A stretch of 64,000 nucleotides of DNA from assembly GCF_001424195.1 (NCBI RefSeq), contig NZ_LMOO01000008.1, forward strand, positions 374,743 to 438,742, written 5' to 3'. The DNA comes from Cellulomonas sp. Leaf334. Lineage in GTDB: Bacteria; Actinomycetota; Actinomycetes; Actinomycetales; Cellulomonadaceae. The stretch's first letter is position 1. Every line of letters starts with the position of its first letter. The position numbers were made by a program, and so were the translations under genes. The notes below the pieces were generated by a model. That model worked only from the letters and a program-made list of their open reading frames with translations. It did no database searches and was not told where the DNA came from. Shown here piece by piece: positions 24,400 through 32,196 of the stretch.

Positions 24400-25274
24400 G
24401 CGAGCACCGCCGCGAGCGGCAGGACGAGCAGCAAGGAGTCCACGCGGTCCAGCAGACCACCGAAGCCGGGCAGCCACGCCCCGGCGTCCTTGACCCCCGC
24501 CCGGCGCTTCACCATCGACTCCAACAGGTCCCCTCCGACGCTTCCGAGCAGCACGGCGACGTACAGGCCCGGCGAGGCGGAGTCCAGCACGACCAGCACG
24601 ATCGCGGCCCCGACGGCGGCTCCGACCATACCGCCGACGGTCTTGTTCGGACTGAGCCGGGAGAGTGGTCGTCGCGCCCACGCGAACCGGCGCAGGCCCG
24701 TCCCGCCGCACCAGGCCGCGATGTCGGTCGCGGCGGCCGCGAAGCACAGCAGGTACGCGTCACTGCCGACGAGGACCAGGTTGGCCAGCGACCAGCACAG
24801 CCAGATCGACCCGAAGGCCGTCAAGGTGGCCCGTTCGAGTCCTCGCTCGGAGTCGCCGGCGACCAGGGCGGGGACCGCGCAGAGCAGCGCCACCAGAGGC
24901 ACCAGGGCGAGCAGGTCCGGGGCCAGCCAGGCCGCCAGCGGGTACGCCACCGCGAGCACCAGGAGGAGCGTCGTCTCGGCGCGGGGCAGCCGCATCATCG
25001 CGGCGAACTCGCGCACCGCCTGGAGCGCGAGCAGCGCCGCGAGCGCCGCCGTCGGACCCGGGCCGAGCCACATGGGGATACCGATGACGGGCAGGATCAG
25101 CGCCCAGGTGGTCCAGCGGCGGCGGAGCTCCGGCTTGCCCGAGAGGAACACCGGGACGGCCGCGAGCGCCAGGATCGTCACGCTGACGGCCAGCAGCCAG
25201 ACGGCCCGGCCCTCGAGGTCGAGGTGCCACCCGAGCAGCCGGAGGTGGACCTCGAGGTCCGGCACGAGGTTCAC
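24396..25274 (-). CDS. Phosphatidate cytidylyltransferase (CdsA/YnbB-like)
   Basis: 292-residue membrane enzyme with about seven or eight helices. The CDS signature is near the end: RLSPNKTVGGMVGAAVGA and then GDLLESMVKRRAGVKDAGAW followed by LPGFGGLLDRVDSL, with the metal-binding acidic residues kept. It makes CDP-activated lipid (CDP-diacylglycerol or an analogue) from phosphatidic acid and CTP. GTG 25274 overlaps the stop of the CDP-alcohol transferase, and its own stop overlaps the acyltransferase start, so the three proteins are made together. The association resembles E. coli ynbA-ynbB, so this may be an alternative set rather than the housekeeping CdsA. Confidence 0.88.
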   Translation of the reverse strand: MNLVPDLEVHLRLLGWHLDLEGRAVWLLAVSVTILALAAVPVFLSGKPELRRRWTTWALILPVIGIPMWLGPGPTAALAALLALQAVREFAAMMRLPRAETTLLLVLAVAYPLAAWLAPDLLALVPLVALLCAVPALVAGDSERGLERATLTAFGSIWLCWSLANLVLVGSDAYLLCFAAAATDIAAWCGGTGLRRFAWARRPLSRLSPNKTVGGMVGAAVGAAIVLVVLDSASPGLYVAVLLGSVGGDLLESMVKRRAGVKDAGAWLPGFGGLLDRVDSLLLVLPLAAVLA

Positions 25275-25855
25275 GCGAGCAGACGGCGCAGCTCGCGCAG
25301 CCGCGTGCCGGCCGTCGCGAGCGACATCCCGATCATGATGGGCAGCAGGATCGGCGACAGCCCCGGCGCGGCCACCAGGAGGACCACGGCGAGGCAGCGC
25401 TCCGTCTTGCCGAACGGTCCCCCGTTGAGCCGGGGGGCGCCCGCCCCGGCACCGGCCAGCGACGCGACCGTCGGCAGCGTCGCGCAGACCGCGGCGACCA
25501 GCACGAACACGAGGCCAGCCGTGCCCTGCACACGCCCCAGGAGGACGGCCAGGCCGGCGAACATCAGCAGGTCGCTGAGCCGGTCCCCGACCTCGTTGAC
25601 CACGAAGCCCCACGGTCGTGACACCCCGCGGGCCCGGGCGACCGCCCCGTCGAGGTTGGCACCGGCCAGGCGTCCCGCCAGGAGGACCAGGACGAGGAAC
25701 CACCAGCCGACCGCGATCGCGACGCCCGCAGCGGCGGCGCTGAGCACACCGAGCCACGTGAACACGTCCGGGGACACCGACCGGAGGACGGCCCACCGGA
25801 CGACGCCGTCGAGCTGTCGGGTGTACCAGGGTTTGAGTGCATACAGGCCGCGCAT
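25271..25855 (-). CDS. CDP-alcohol phosphatidyltransferase family protein (YnbA-like, variant active site)
   Basis: 194 residues, about six helices. The family moves a phosphatidyl group from a CDP-lipid to an alcohol in the membrane, using DxxDGxxAR...GxxxDxxxD. Here the motif reads ANLDGAVARARG and then GFVVNEVGDRLSD: the first aspartate is alanine and the third is asparagine, while DG, AR, the final D and the spacing are kept. As I recall it, E. coli YnbA has a similar NEVGD variant, so this looks like a conserved subfamily rather than decay. It is first in the operon with CdsA-like and PlsC-like genes. Acceptor alcohol and product are unknown. Confidence 0.82.
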   Translation of the reverse strand: MRGLYALKPWYTRQLDGVVRWAVLRSVSPDVFTWLGVLSAAAAGVAIAVGWWFLVLVLLAGRLAGANLDGAVARARGVSRPWGFVVNEVGDRLSDLLMFAGLAVLLGRVQGTAGLVFVLVAAVCATLPTVASLAGAGAGAPRLNGGPFGKTERCLAVVLLVAAPGLSPILLPIMIGMSLATAGTRLRELRRLLA

Positions 25856-25906
25856 GCCGGGACCCTAGCGAGTTCTGCGGGGCGCCCGTGCACTCTCACC
25901 CACAGG

Positions 25907-26830
25907 TCACCCCAGCTGCGTCGCGACCTCCGACGCCACCAGCTCCAGGTGATCCAGGTCGTGCAGGTCGAGCACCTGGAGGTACACGCGCGTGATGCCG
26001 AGCTCCCGGTAGGAGCCGATCCGGTCGACGACGGCGGTCGGCGTCCCGGCGAACCCGACCGCGCGCACCTCGCCGACGTCGCGCCCGATGGCGTCCGCCC
26101 GACGGGCCACCTCGGCGTCGTCGCGCCCCGCGCACAGCACCTGCGCGACGGAGAACGTGAGGGTCGACGGGTCCCGGCCGGCCTCCTCGCACGCGGCCCG
26201 GACGGTCGCGACGCGGCCCTGGACGTCCGCCGGCGCGGGGAACGACTGGTTGAACTCGGCGGCGTACCTCGCGGCGAGGGCGGGGGTGCGCTTCGGGCCG
26301 CTGCCCCCGACGATGATCGGCACGCGGGACTGCACGGGCTTGGGCAGCGCCGGCGAGTGCTTGAGCTGGTAGTGCTCACCCGCGAAGTCGTAGTGCTCCC
26401 CCACCGGTGTCCCCCACAGGCCGGTGATCAGCTCGAGCTGCTCGGTGAGCAGGCCGAACCGCTTCTCCGGGAACGGGATCCCGTACGCCGCGTGCTCCTG
26501 CGCGAACCACCCGGCACCGAGCCCCAGCTCGACGCGGCCGCCCGACATCTGGTCCACCTGCGCCACCTGGATGGCCAGCACGCCCGGGTGCCGGAACGTG
26601 GCCGACGAGACCAGGGTGCCCAGCCGGATGCGGCTGGTCTCGCGCGCCAGGCCAGCGAGCGTCGTCCACGCGTCGGTGGGACCCGGCAGACCGTCACCGG
26701 AGCCCATGCTCAGGTAGTGGTCGGACCGGAAGAAGGCGTCGAAGCCGAGGTCCTCCGTGGCCTTGGCGACGGCGAGCAGGTCGTCGTACGTGGCCCCCTG
26801 CTGGGGCTCGGTGAAGATGCGCAGATCCAT
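25907..26830 (-). CDS. LLM class (F420-dependent type) oxidoreductase
   Basis: 307-residue luciferase-like TIM-barrel protein. Characteristic segments are LGFDAFFRSDHYLSMGS, RIRLGTLVSSATFRHPGVLA and GGRVELGLGAGWFAQEHAAY, followed by the binding-loop IIVGGSGPKRTPALAARYA. The GWF..EH..YGIPFPE block and the absence of an FMN-specific insertion fit the F420-binding subgroup used in actinobacteria, but cofactor choice cannot be proven from sequence. The substrate is unknown. ATG 26830 gives the standard MDLRIF N-terminus. It is divergent from the DUF1684 gene with 56 bp between them. Confidence 0.88.
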   Translation of the reverse strand: MDLRIFTEPQQGATYDDLLAVAKATEDLGFDAFFRSDHYLSMGSGDGLPGPTDAWTTLAGLARETSRIRLGTLVSSATFRHPGVLAIQVAQVDQMSGGRVELGLGAGWFAQEHAAYGIPFPEKRFGLLTEQLELITGLWGTPVGEHYDFAGEHYQLKHSPALPKPVQSRVPIIVGGSGPKRTPALAARYAAEFNQSFPAPADVQGRVATVRAACEEAGRDPSTLTFSVAQVLCAGRDDAEVARRADAIGRDVGEVRAVGFAGTPTAVVDRIGSYRELGITRVYLQVLDLHDLDHLELVASEVATQLG

Positions 26831-26886
26831 GGCGACCACCCTCACACAGGTCGACCCGGGACGGCGCACCGTGCGACGGTGGGGAC

Positions 26887-27531
26887 GTGATCCCCGCCAT
26901 CGTGACCGGCCGCCATCCTGCCGACGAGCCGTTCGCGGTCGCCGACTGGCGGCGTCGGGTCGCCGGGATCTACGCGGACGTCCGCCGGATCGGTGCCGAC
27001 GACCCGGCGTCCGCGCACGCCGTCTGGGTCCAGCGTCGCGACGAGCTGCTCGCCGAGCACCCGGCGTCACCGCTGGACGCGGCGGCCAAGTCGGCGTTCG
27101 AGGGCCTCGACGTCCCGCACCACGACCCGGCCTACCGGTTCGAGTGCGACGTCCTGCCCGCGACCGCCCAGCGGCTCGACGTGAGCACCGGTGCCGACGG
27201 CGTGGTGCCGTTCGAGCGCATCGGGACCGTCGTGCTGGGCGACCTGGGCACGCTCGCCGTGTGGGTGATCCGCGGGTACGGGGGCGGCCTGTTCGTCCCG
27301 CTGAAGGACGCGCTGGCGGGGGCACCCGGCGGCACGTACGGCGGTGGGCGGTACCTGCTGGACACCATCAAGGGGGCGGATCTCGGCATGGCACAGGACA
27401 AGCTCGTCATCGATCTCAACTTCGCGTACAACCCGTCGTGCGCGTACGACCCGGCGTGGACCTGCCCGTTGGCCACCCGGGCCAACACGCTCGGTGTCGA
27501 CGTGCCCGTGGGCGAACGGATGAGGCCGTGA
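26887..27531 (+). CDS. DUF1684 domain protein
   Basis: 214 residues, GTG start at 26887. It has an N-terminal helical part (VADWRRRVAGIYADVRR, VWVQRRDELLAEHPASPL) and the highly conserved C-terminal block GGTYGGGRYLLDTIKGADLG followed by LNFAYNPSCAYDPAWTCPLA, which defines DUF1684. The invariant cysteines in CAYDPAWTC and the glycine-rich loop suggest a ligand-binding beta-rich domain, but no function is established. Its stop overlaps the start of the next gene (GTGA), so the two are co-translated. Confidence 0.88.
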   Translation: MIPAIVTGRHPADEPFAVADWRRRVAGIYADVRRIGADDPASAHAVWVQRRDELLAEHPASPLDAAAKSAFEGLDVPHHDPAYRFECDVLPATAQRLDVSTGADGVVPFERIGTVVLGDLGTLAVWVIRGYGGGLFVPLKDALAGAPGGTYGGGRYLLDTIKGADLGMAQDKLVIDLNFAYNPSCAYDPAWTCPLATRANTLGVDVPVGERMRP

Positions 27532-28346
27532 GCGCCCTGACCTCGATGTGGGCGTGGGACAACCCCGTCGCGCGCACCGTCGACGCCCGCGGCCGGGACT
27601 ACGCACCCGCCGAGCCCGCCGACCTCGTCGCGTTCTGCCAGGACCGCGCCCTCCAGCGCGTCTTCCTCTCGGCACCGTGGGCCGCCGACGAAGGGCCGGT
27701 CGGTGACTGGTTCGGTGCGGCGACCACCGCGCTGCAGACCGCCGGCGTCGCGGTCGGCCCCCTCGGCGGCGACCCGGGGTGGCTCGGCCAGCCGTCGCTC
27801 GCGGTCACCTGGGCCCTGACCGCCCTGCGCTCCGGCCCGAGCGACAGCATCCAGCTCGACGTCGAACCCTGGGCGACCTCCGGGTGGCCGGCGAACCGGG
27901 ACCAGCTCTGCGCGCAGTGGCTGACCCTGCTGGACGGCGTCCTCGCGGCGCTGCCGGCCGGCGTCTCGCTGGGGGTCGACACCCCGTGGTGGCTCGCGCA
28001 CGAGGCGTGGGAGGGCGGCACCCTGCTCGACGCGATCCTCGACCGGGTCGGGCGGGTCGGTGTCGTCGCGTTCAGCGACCACGCGCAGGGACCCGACGGG
28101 ATCGTCGCGCTGGCCGGTCCCGCCGTCGTGGCGGCGTCGGCGGCGGGTCTGCCGTTCACGGTGGGAGTCGAGACGGACACCGCGGAGGTCGCGGGCGGTG
28201 CCCAGTTCACGTTCATCGACGAGGGCCCGCTGGTCCTGGAGCAGGAGACCGCGCTCGTCGCGGACGCGTTCGGCACGCTCCCCGGCTACGAGGGCGTCAC
28301 GGTCGAGCACCACCGCACGTGGCGCGCGCTGCTGGGCCTGGACTGA
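27528..28346 (+). CDS. Hypothetical protein with glycoside-hydrolase-like barrel features
   Basis: 272 residues. The alternating strand-helix pattern (LQRVFLSAPW, TAGVAVGPLGGDPGWLG, SDSIQLDVEPWATSGWPANR, GVSLGVDTPWWLAHEAWEGG, VGVVAFSDHAQGPDGIVALA, LPFTVGVETDT) suggests a TIM barrel. Acidic residues at strand ends, such as LDVEPW and GVETDT, occur where glycoside-hydrolase catalytic residues would be. No signal peptide, so cytoplasmic. I do not recognise a named family. GTG 27528 overlaps the DUF1684 stop and fixes the start. Confidence 0.65.
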   Translation: MSALTSMWAWDNPVARTVDARGRDYAPAEPADLVAFCQDRALQRVFLSAPWAADEGPVGDWFGAATTALQTAGVAVGPLGGDPGWLGQPSLAVTWALTALRSGPSDSIQLDVEPWATSGWPANRDQLCAQWLTLLDGVLAALPAGVSLGVDTPWWLAHEAWEGGTLLDAILDRVGRVGVVAFSDHAQGPDGIVALAGPAVVAASAAGLPFTVGVETDTAEVAGGAQFTFIDEGPLVLEQETALVADAFGTLPGYEGVTVEHHRTWRALLGLD

Positions 28347-28353
28347 CGTCCGC

Positions 28354-28425
28354 GCCGAGCTCGTCGGGTACAGCCGAACTCGTCGGCTGCAACCGACGAG
28401 CTCGGCCGGGACCGACGAGTTCGGC
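28354..28425. repeat. Four-copy nested palindromic repeat between convergent genes
   Basis: A 14-bp unit GCCGARCTCGTCGG occurs at 28354-28367 and 28373-28386 in one orientation and as its complement at 28393-28406 and 28412-28425, spaced 19, 20 and 19 bp start to start. Copy 2 can pair with 3 and copy 1 with 4, making one long nested hairpin. It lies between two convergent genes and probably terminates both. Confidence 0.75.
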
Positions 28426-28451
28426 GGGTGGTCCGATGCGATGGTCGCGCG

Positions 28452-29369
28452 TCAGACCTGGCAGGTCGGGCACCAGTACAGCTTGCGGGTGGCCATCTCC
28501 TCGACGACCACCGGGGTGCCGCTGACCAGGCACGGCTCCCCTGCGCGGTGGTAGACCCAGTTCCGCAGCGCGGGGTCCGTGACCGCCTCGGCCCACTGCG
28601 CGTCGGAGAGGTCCTCCCGCGTGAGGATGAAGCCCTCCTCGATGCCGTCGGCGAGGAGCACCGCCCAGTCGTCCCACAGCGCCCGGGCGACCGCGCGCGG
28701 GACCCGACGACCCGGGGTGTGCGGGTCGAGGCGCGCCCGGAACAGCAGCTCCGCGCGATAGATGTTGCCGATGCCCGCGACCACCGTCTGGTCCATGAGG
28801 AGCTGCCCGACGGCGACGTTCCGGGAGGTCAGCCGGTCCACCATCACCTCGCCGGCCGCGGCGACGTCGTCGGTCGACGCCGGGTCCGGTCCGAGCCGCG
28901 CGATCGCCGCAGCGGCGCCCGCGGGATCGAGGACCTCGCACGCCGACGGACCGCGCAGGTCGGCGACGGTGGCGTCCGACGCCAGGCGGACCCGGACCTG
29001 CCCGACGGGCTCGGGCGGGAACACCTCGCCGACCGGGACCTCCCGCTCGCCCTCGCCCATCCGGACCGCCCTGCGCAGCCGCGGCGCGCCCATCGAACCG
29101 GCCGCGAACCCGCCCGGCACCAGCGGCGTGAGCGACCCGTAGAAGTCCCACGCGCCGTACAGACCCAGGTGCACGCGCAGGACGTCGCCCGACTCGAACG
29201 TGCAGAACAGCTGCTTGCCGACGGCGTCCGCCGCCACGAGGGCCTGACCGTCGACGCGCGCCGCACCGGCGGCGAACCTCCCCTGCGGGGAGCTGACGGC
29301 GAGCCGTCGACCGACGAGGTCCTGGGTGAGCTGGCGGGCGATGCGGTGGACGGTATGACCCTCGGGCAC
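28452..29369 (-). CDS. Fpg/Nei family DNA glycosylase/AP lyase
   Basis: 305 residues. Base-excision repair enzyme that removes oxidised bases and nicks the abasic site. The mature N-terminal proline nucleophile and catalytic Glu are in the start (V)PEGHTVHRIARQL; the catalytic Lys lies in AADAVGKQLFCTF; the H2TH domain contains LLMDQTVVAGIGNIYRAELLFR. The C-terminal zinc-finger region GEPCLVSGTPVVVEEMATR then KLYWCPTCQ has CxxS in place of the usual first CxxC, so one zinc ligand is missing. GTG 29369 immediately before Pro-2 is required by the mechanism. The EGHTVHR form is that of actinobacterial Nei rather than MutM. Confidence 0.88.
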   Translation of the reverse strand: MPEGHTVHRIARQLTQDLVGRRLAVSSPQGRFAAGAARVDGQALVAADAVGKQLFCTFESGDVLRVHLGLYGAWDFYGSLTPLVPGGFAAGSMGAPRLRRAVRMGEGEREVPVGEVFPPEPVGQVRVRLASDATVADLRGPSACEVLDPAGAAAAIARLGPDPASTDDVAAAGEVMVDRLTSRNVAVGQLLMDQTVVAGIGNIYRAELLFRARLDPHTPGRRVPRAVARALWDDWAVLLADGIEEGFILTREDLSDAQWAEAVTDPALRNWVYHRAGEPCLVSGTPVVVEEMATRKLYWCPTCQV

Positions 29370-29379
29370 GTCCCGAAGG

Positions 29380-31272
29380 CTAGGCCACGCGCAGCCGCTC
29401 CGCCGCCGCGCCCGCGGCCGCCGCAGCTCCGGCCGCCGTCGCCGCGCTGCGGTCGCTCTCCTCGCGCGCCAGCAGCTGCTCCTGCGCCAGGGTCGCGGCC
29501 TCGAGGACGTCGGTGATCTCCTCGCCGATGAGCTCGTGCCGCTCGAGCAGCGCGTCACGCAACGCCTCGACGAGGTGGCGGTGCCGCGAGAGCATCCGCC
29601 GCACGGTGGTCCGGGCGTCGTCGAGGACGGCCTCCAGCTGCGCGCGGGCCTGCGCGTCGCTGAGCACCGCGGAGACCAGGTCGTGCGGCGTGGCGGCGAA
29701 CGAGATGAGCGAGCCCGTCATGCCGGCCGCGCCGACCATCTGCGCGGCGGTCCGCGTCGCCGAGGCGAGGTCACCGGCGGGGCCGGTGCTGGTCTGCCCG
29801 AAGAACAGCTCCTCGGCCACCCACCCGCCCATCGCGATCTGCACGAGCGCGCGCAGGTCGTAGTGCGAGTGGGTCCAGACCTCCTCGCAGTCCCCGTGCG
29901 CGAGCAGCCCGAGCGCGTCACCACGGCGGATGATCGTGAGCACCTCGAGCGTCCGGTTGGGTGCGGCGAGCCACGCGGTGACGGCATGGCCGGCTTCGTG
30001 GGTGGCGATGAGGCGCTGCTCGGCGTCGGTATACCGGACGGGCTGGCCGATGCCGACCATCTCGGTGATCCGGGCGTGCTCGACGTCTGCGTAGGTCATC
30101 GCCATCGAGCCGCGGCGCAGCGCGTTGACCAGCGCCTCGTCCAGCAGGTGCTCGATCATGACCGGGGTCCAGCCGTTCGTCGCCGCGGCGAGGCGGTCGC
30201 GCAGCGCCGGGTCGTCCAGCTCGGAGTCGGTGGAGCGTCGCGCCAGGAAGTGGTCGACGAGCGCCCGTCGGCCGACGGCGTCCGGCGTCGCGAACGTCAG
30301 CCGGCGGTCGAAGCGACCGGGCCGCAGCAGTGCCGGGTCGAGCGAGTCGGCGCGGTTGGTGGCGGCGATCAGGAGGATCGGCGCCTTGACCGGCTTGCGC
30401 TGCTGCAGCTGACGCGAGGCCGGCAGCAGCAGGTTGATCCGCGCGACGAACCAGTTGACGAACTTGTCGGACCCGGTCGGCTGGTCGAACGACTGCATCT
30501 GCACCAGCAGCTCGTTCACGACGCCCCCGGTGCCCTCACTGACCACCGCGTTGGTGACCACCTGCGGGACCCGGAACGCGTCGAACGGGCTGGACGCGAC
30601 CGCGGCGGACGCCATGCCACCGCGCCGGATGGCGATGGCGTCGATCTCCTCGATGAAGCCGATCGCGCCGCCCTCGGTCCGGGCCGCCTTGCGCAGCGCC
30701 TTGAAGTACGCGCGGATCTTCTTGGCGGTGGCGCCGTAGTACATCGACTGGAACGACGTCGCGGACACGAACAGGAACGGCACCCCCGCCTCGGCCGCCA
30801 TGGCCTTCGCGGTCATCGTCTTGCCCGTGCCGGGCAGGCCCTCGAACAGCAGCCCGCGGCGGGGTGTGCCGCCCATCTGCTCGGCGAACTGCTTGTGCGT
30901 CTGGAACAGGTCGATCGAGCGACGCACGTCCTCCTTGACGGGGTCGATCCCGATGACGTCGTCGAGCCGCACGTCCACCTGCTCCGGCCGGTAGACCACG
31001 TGAGGGGAGCGCGCGGTGCCGACCTGCATGCCGACCAGCAGCACCAGCAGAGCCGCGAAGAAGAGCACCGGCACGAGGATCAACGGGTCGATCGTCGGCA
31101 CGGGCGGGACGATCGGGCGGTCGAGCAGGGCGTTGACGATGACCCAGGTCTCGATCGCGATCACCAACGCCGCTGCGCGGTAGACCCGCTTGCGGCGGAC
31201 CCGGTCGCGCTCGACGGCGATGTCGTGCGCGCCCCGTCGGATGGGGGACAGGATCTCGTCGGCCACAGGCAT
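29380..31272 (-). CDS. FtsH-like membrane AAA+ zinc metalloprotease
   Basis: 630 residues. Two N-terminal membrane helices (about 30-50 and 62-85) enclose a very short extracytoplasmic loop. The AAA module follows: Walker A GLPGTGKTMTAKAMA, Walker B IGFIEEIDAIA (Glu replaces the usual Asp), a long insertion (about 55 residues, FRVPQVV to QLQQRKPVK), and the second region of homology ATNRADSLDPALLRPGRFDR. The peptidase has the zinc motif HEAGHAVTAW and the distal ligand in GPAGDLASATRTA. The family degrades misfolded membrane and cytosolic proteins. Size and motifs differ from the housekeeping FtsH, so this is a paralogue. ATG 31272 has GAGGGAAAGG just upstream. The tail is Ala-rich and low complexity. 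Confidence 0.85.
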   Translation of the reverse strand: MPVADEILSPIRRGAHDIAVERDRVRRKRVYRAAALVIAIETWVIVNALLDRPIVPPVPTIDPLILVPVLFFAALLVLLVGMQVGTARSPHVVYRPEQVDVRLDDVIGIDPVKEDVRRSIDLFQTHKQFAEQMGGTPRRGLLFEGLPGTGKTMTAKAMAAEAGVPFLFVSATSFQSMYYGATAKKIRAYFKALRKAARTEGGAIGFIEEIDAIAIRRGGMASAAVASSPFDAFRVPQVVTNAVVSEGTGGVVNELLVQMQSFDQPTGSDKFVNWFVARINLLLPASRQLQQRKPVKAPILLIAATNRADSLDPALLRPGRFDRRLTFATPDAVGRRALVDHFLARRSTDSELDDPALRDRLAAATNGWTPVMIEHLLDEALVNALRRGSMAMTYADVEHARITEMVGIGQPVRYTDAEQRLIATHEAGHAVTAWLAAPNRTLEVLTIIRRGDALGLLAHGDCEEVWTHSHYDLRALVQIAMGGWVAEELFFGQTSTGPAGDLASATRTAAQMVGAAGMTGSLISFAATPHDLVSAVLSDAQARAQLEAVLDDARTTVRRMLSRHRHLVEALRDALLERHELIGEEITDVLEAATLAQEQLLAREESDRSAATAAGAAAAAGAAAERLRVA

Positions 31273-31396
31273 GCCTTTCCCTCGGCGCCTGGGTTCAGAC
31301 GACGCTGCGTCGCGGGAGGTGCGATCAGCCCATCGTGGGTCCGGCCGGGTGCGTCGGCAATATCGGACATACCGGACCACCCGAACGGTCCAACGT

Positions 31397-32191
31397 TCAT
31401 CCGTCGGTGCGCAGGGTCCTCCGGAGGGTCTCGACCTCGATCGTGCTCAGCCCCAGGCCGTCGGTCAGGTAGCCCTGGAACGAGCCGAACTCCTCGTGCA
31501 GGGTGCTCAGTGCGGCCTGCAGGTACTCCGCGCGGACCTCCAGCAGCGGCCGCAGGAGCTCCGGGTCCCCGCCCATGGCGGCGAGCTGCTGCAGGAGCGG
31601 CGCGAACGTCGCCCGGACCGCGGGGTTCACCGCGAGGAACTCCTCCAGGGCACCCGCCTCGTCCACGCCGGCGGCCAGCAGCAGGATCGTCGCCGCCCAC
31701 CCCGTGCGGTCCTTGCCGGCCGTGCAGTGGAAGAGCACCGGTGTCCGCTCGGGGTCGACGACGGTCCGCGCGAACGCCGCATAGGCCGTCCGGGCGGCCT
31801 CGCCGACGACGAGCCGGCGGTAGACCGTGAGCATCTCCCCCGCCAGGTCGAGGTCCGCCAGCACGTGCACGTCGCCGCCCGCGAGCAGCGTCGGCAGCTG
31901 CGCGGCGGCCCCGCCCGGCAGGTCCGCGAGCGCGTCGAGCACCAGCAGCTGTGCACCGGCGGGCACCTGGTCGGGGCGCGGGTCCCGCTCGGCGTCGGTG
32001 CGCAGGTCGACGACGGTCCGGATGCCGAGGTCCGCGAGCGCGGCATCCGTGAGGACGGAGGCGTCCGACAGCTCGGCCGACCGGTAGGCGACGCCCGTCG
32101 CGACCCTGCCACCGTCGGCGGTGGCCCGGCCTCCCAGGTCCCGGAGGTTGGTGACGGCGGGGGACTGGAGGATGTGCGGGTCGACGGTCAC
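31397..32191 (-). CDS. Tyrosine-specific protein phosphatase (PTPB-like)
   Basis: 264 residues. The DSP/PTP signature is VLFHCTAGKDRTGWAATILL, with the catalytic Cys and Arg of Cx5R. The N-terminal VTNLRDLGGRATADGGRVAT and YRSAELSDASVL match the PF13350-type family that includes mycobacterial PtpB and related phosphatases acting on phosphotyrosine, phosphoserine or phosphoinositides. No signal peptide is apparent. GTG 32191 starts 5 bp after the sigma-factor stop, so it is the last gene of the DGPF-sigma-phosphatase run. Substrate unknown. Confidence 0.87.
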   Translation of the reverse strand: MTVDPHILQSPAVTNLRDLGGRATADGGRVATGVAYRSAELSDASVLTDAALADLGIRTVVDLRTDAERDPRPDQVPAGAQLLVLDALADLPGGAAAQLPTLLAGGDVHVLADLDLAGEMLTVYRRLVVGEAARTAYAAFARTVVDPERTPVLFHCTAGKDRTGWAATILLLAAGVDEAGALEEFLAVNPAVRATFAPLLQQLAAMGGDPELLRPLLEVRAEYLQAALSTLHEEFGSFQGYLTDGLGLSTIEVETLRRTLRTDG

Positions 32192-32196
32192 CCGGG

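Noticed and set aside
22069..25338. 1089-codon plus-strand open frame
   Set aside because: It crosses the GT87, acyltransferase and CdsA-like genes, all of which have strong family motifs in other frames. Composition is Arg/Gly/Pro-rich noise.
25271..25855. CDP-alcohol transferase as a decayed pseudogene because of missing motif aspartates
   Set aside because: The frame is intact, overlaps its neighbours precisely, and the same NEVGD variant is recalled from YnbA-type proteins, so a functional subfamily is more likely.
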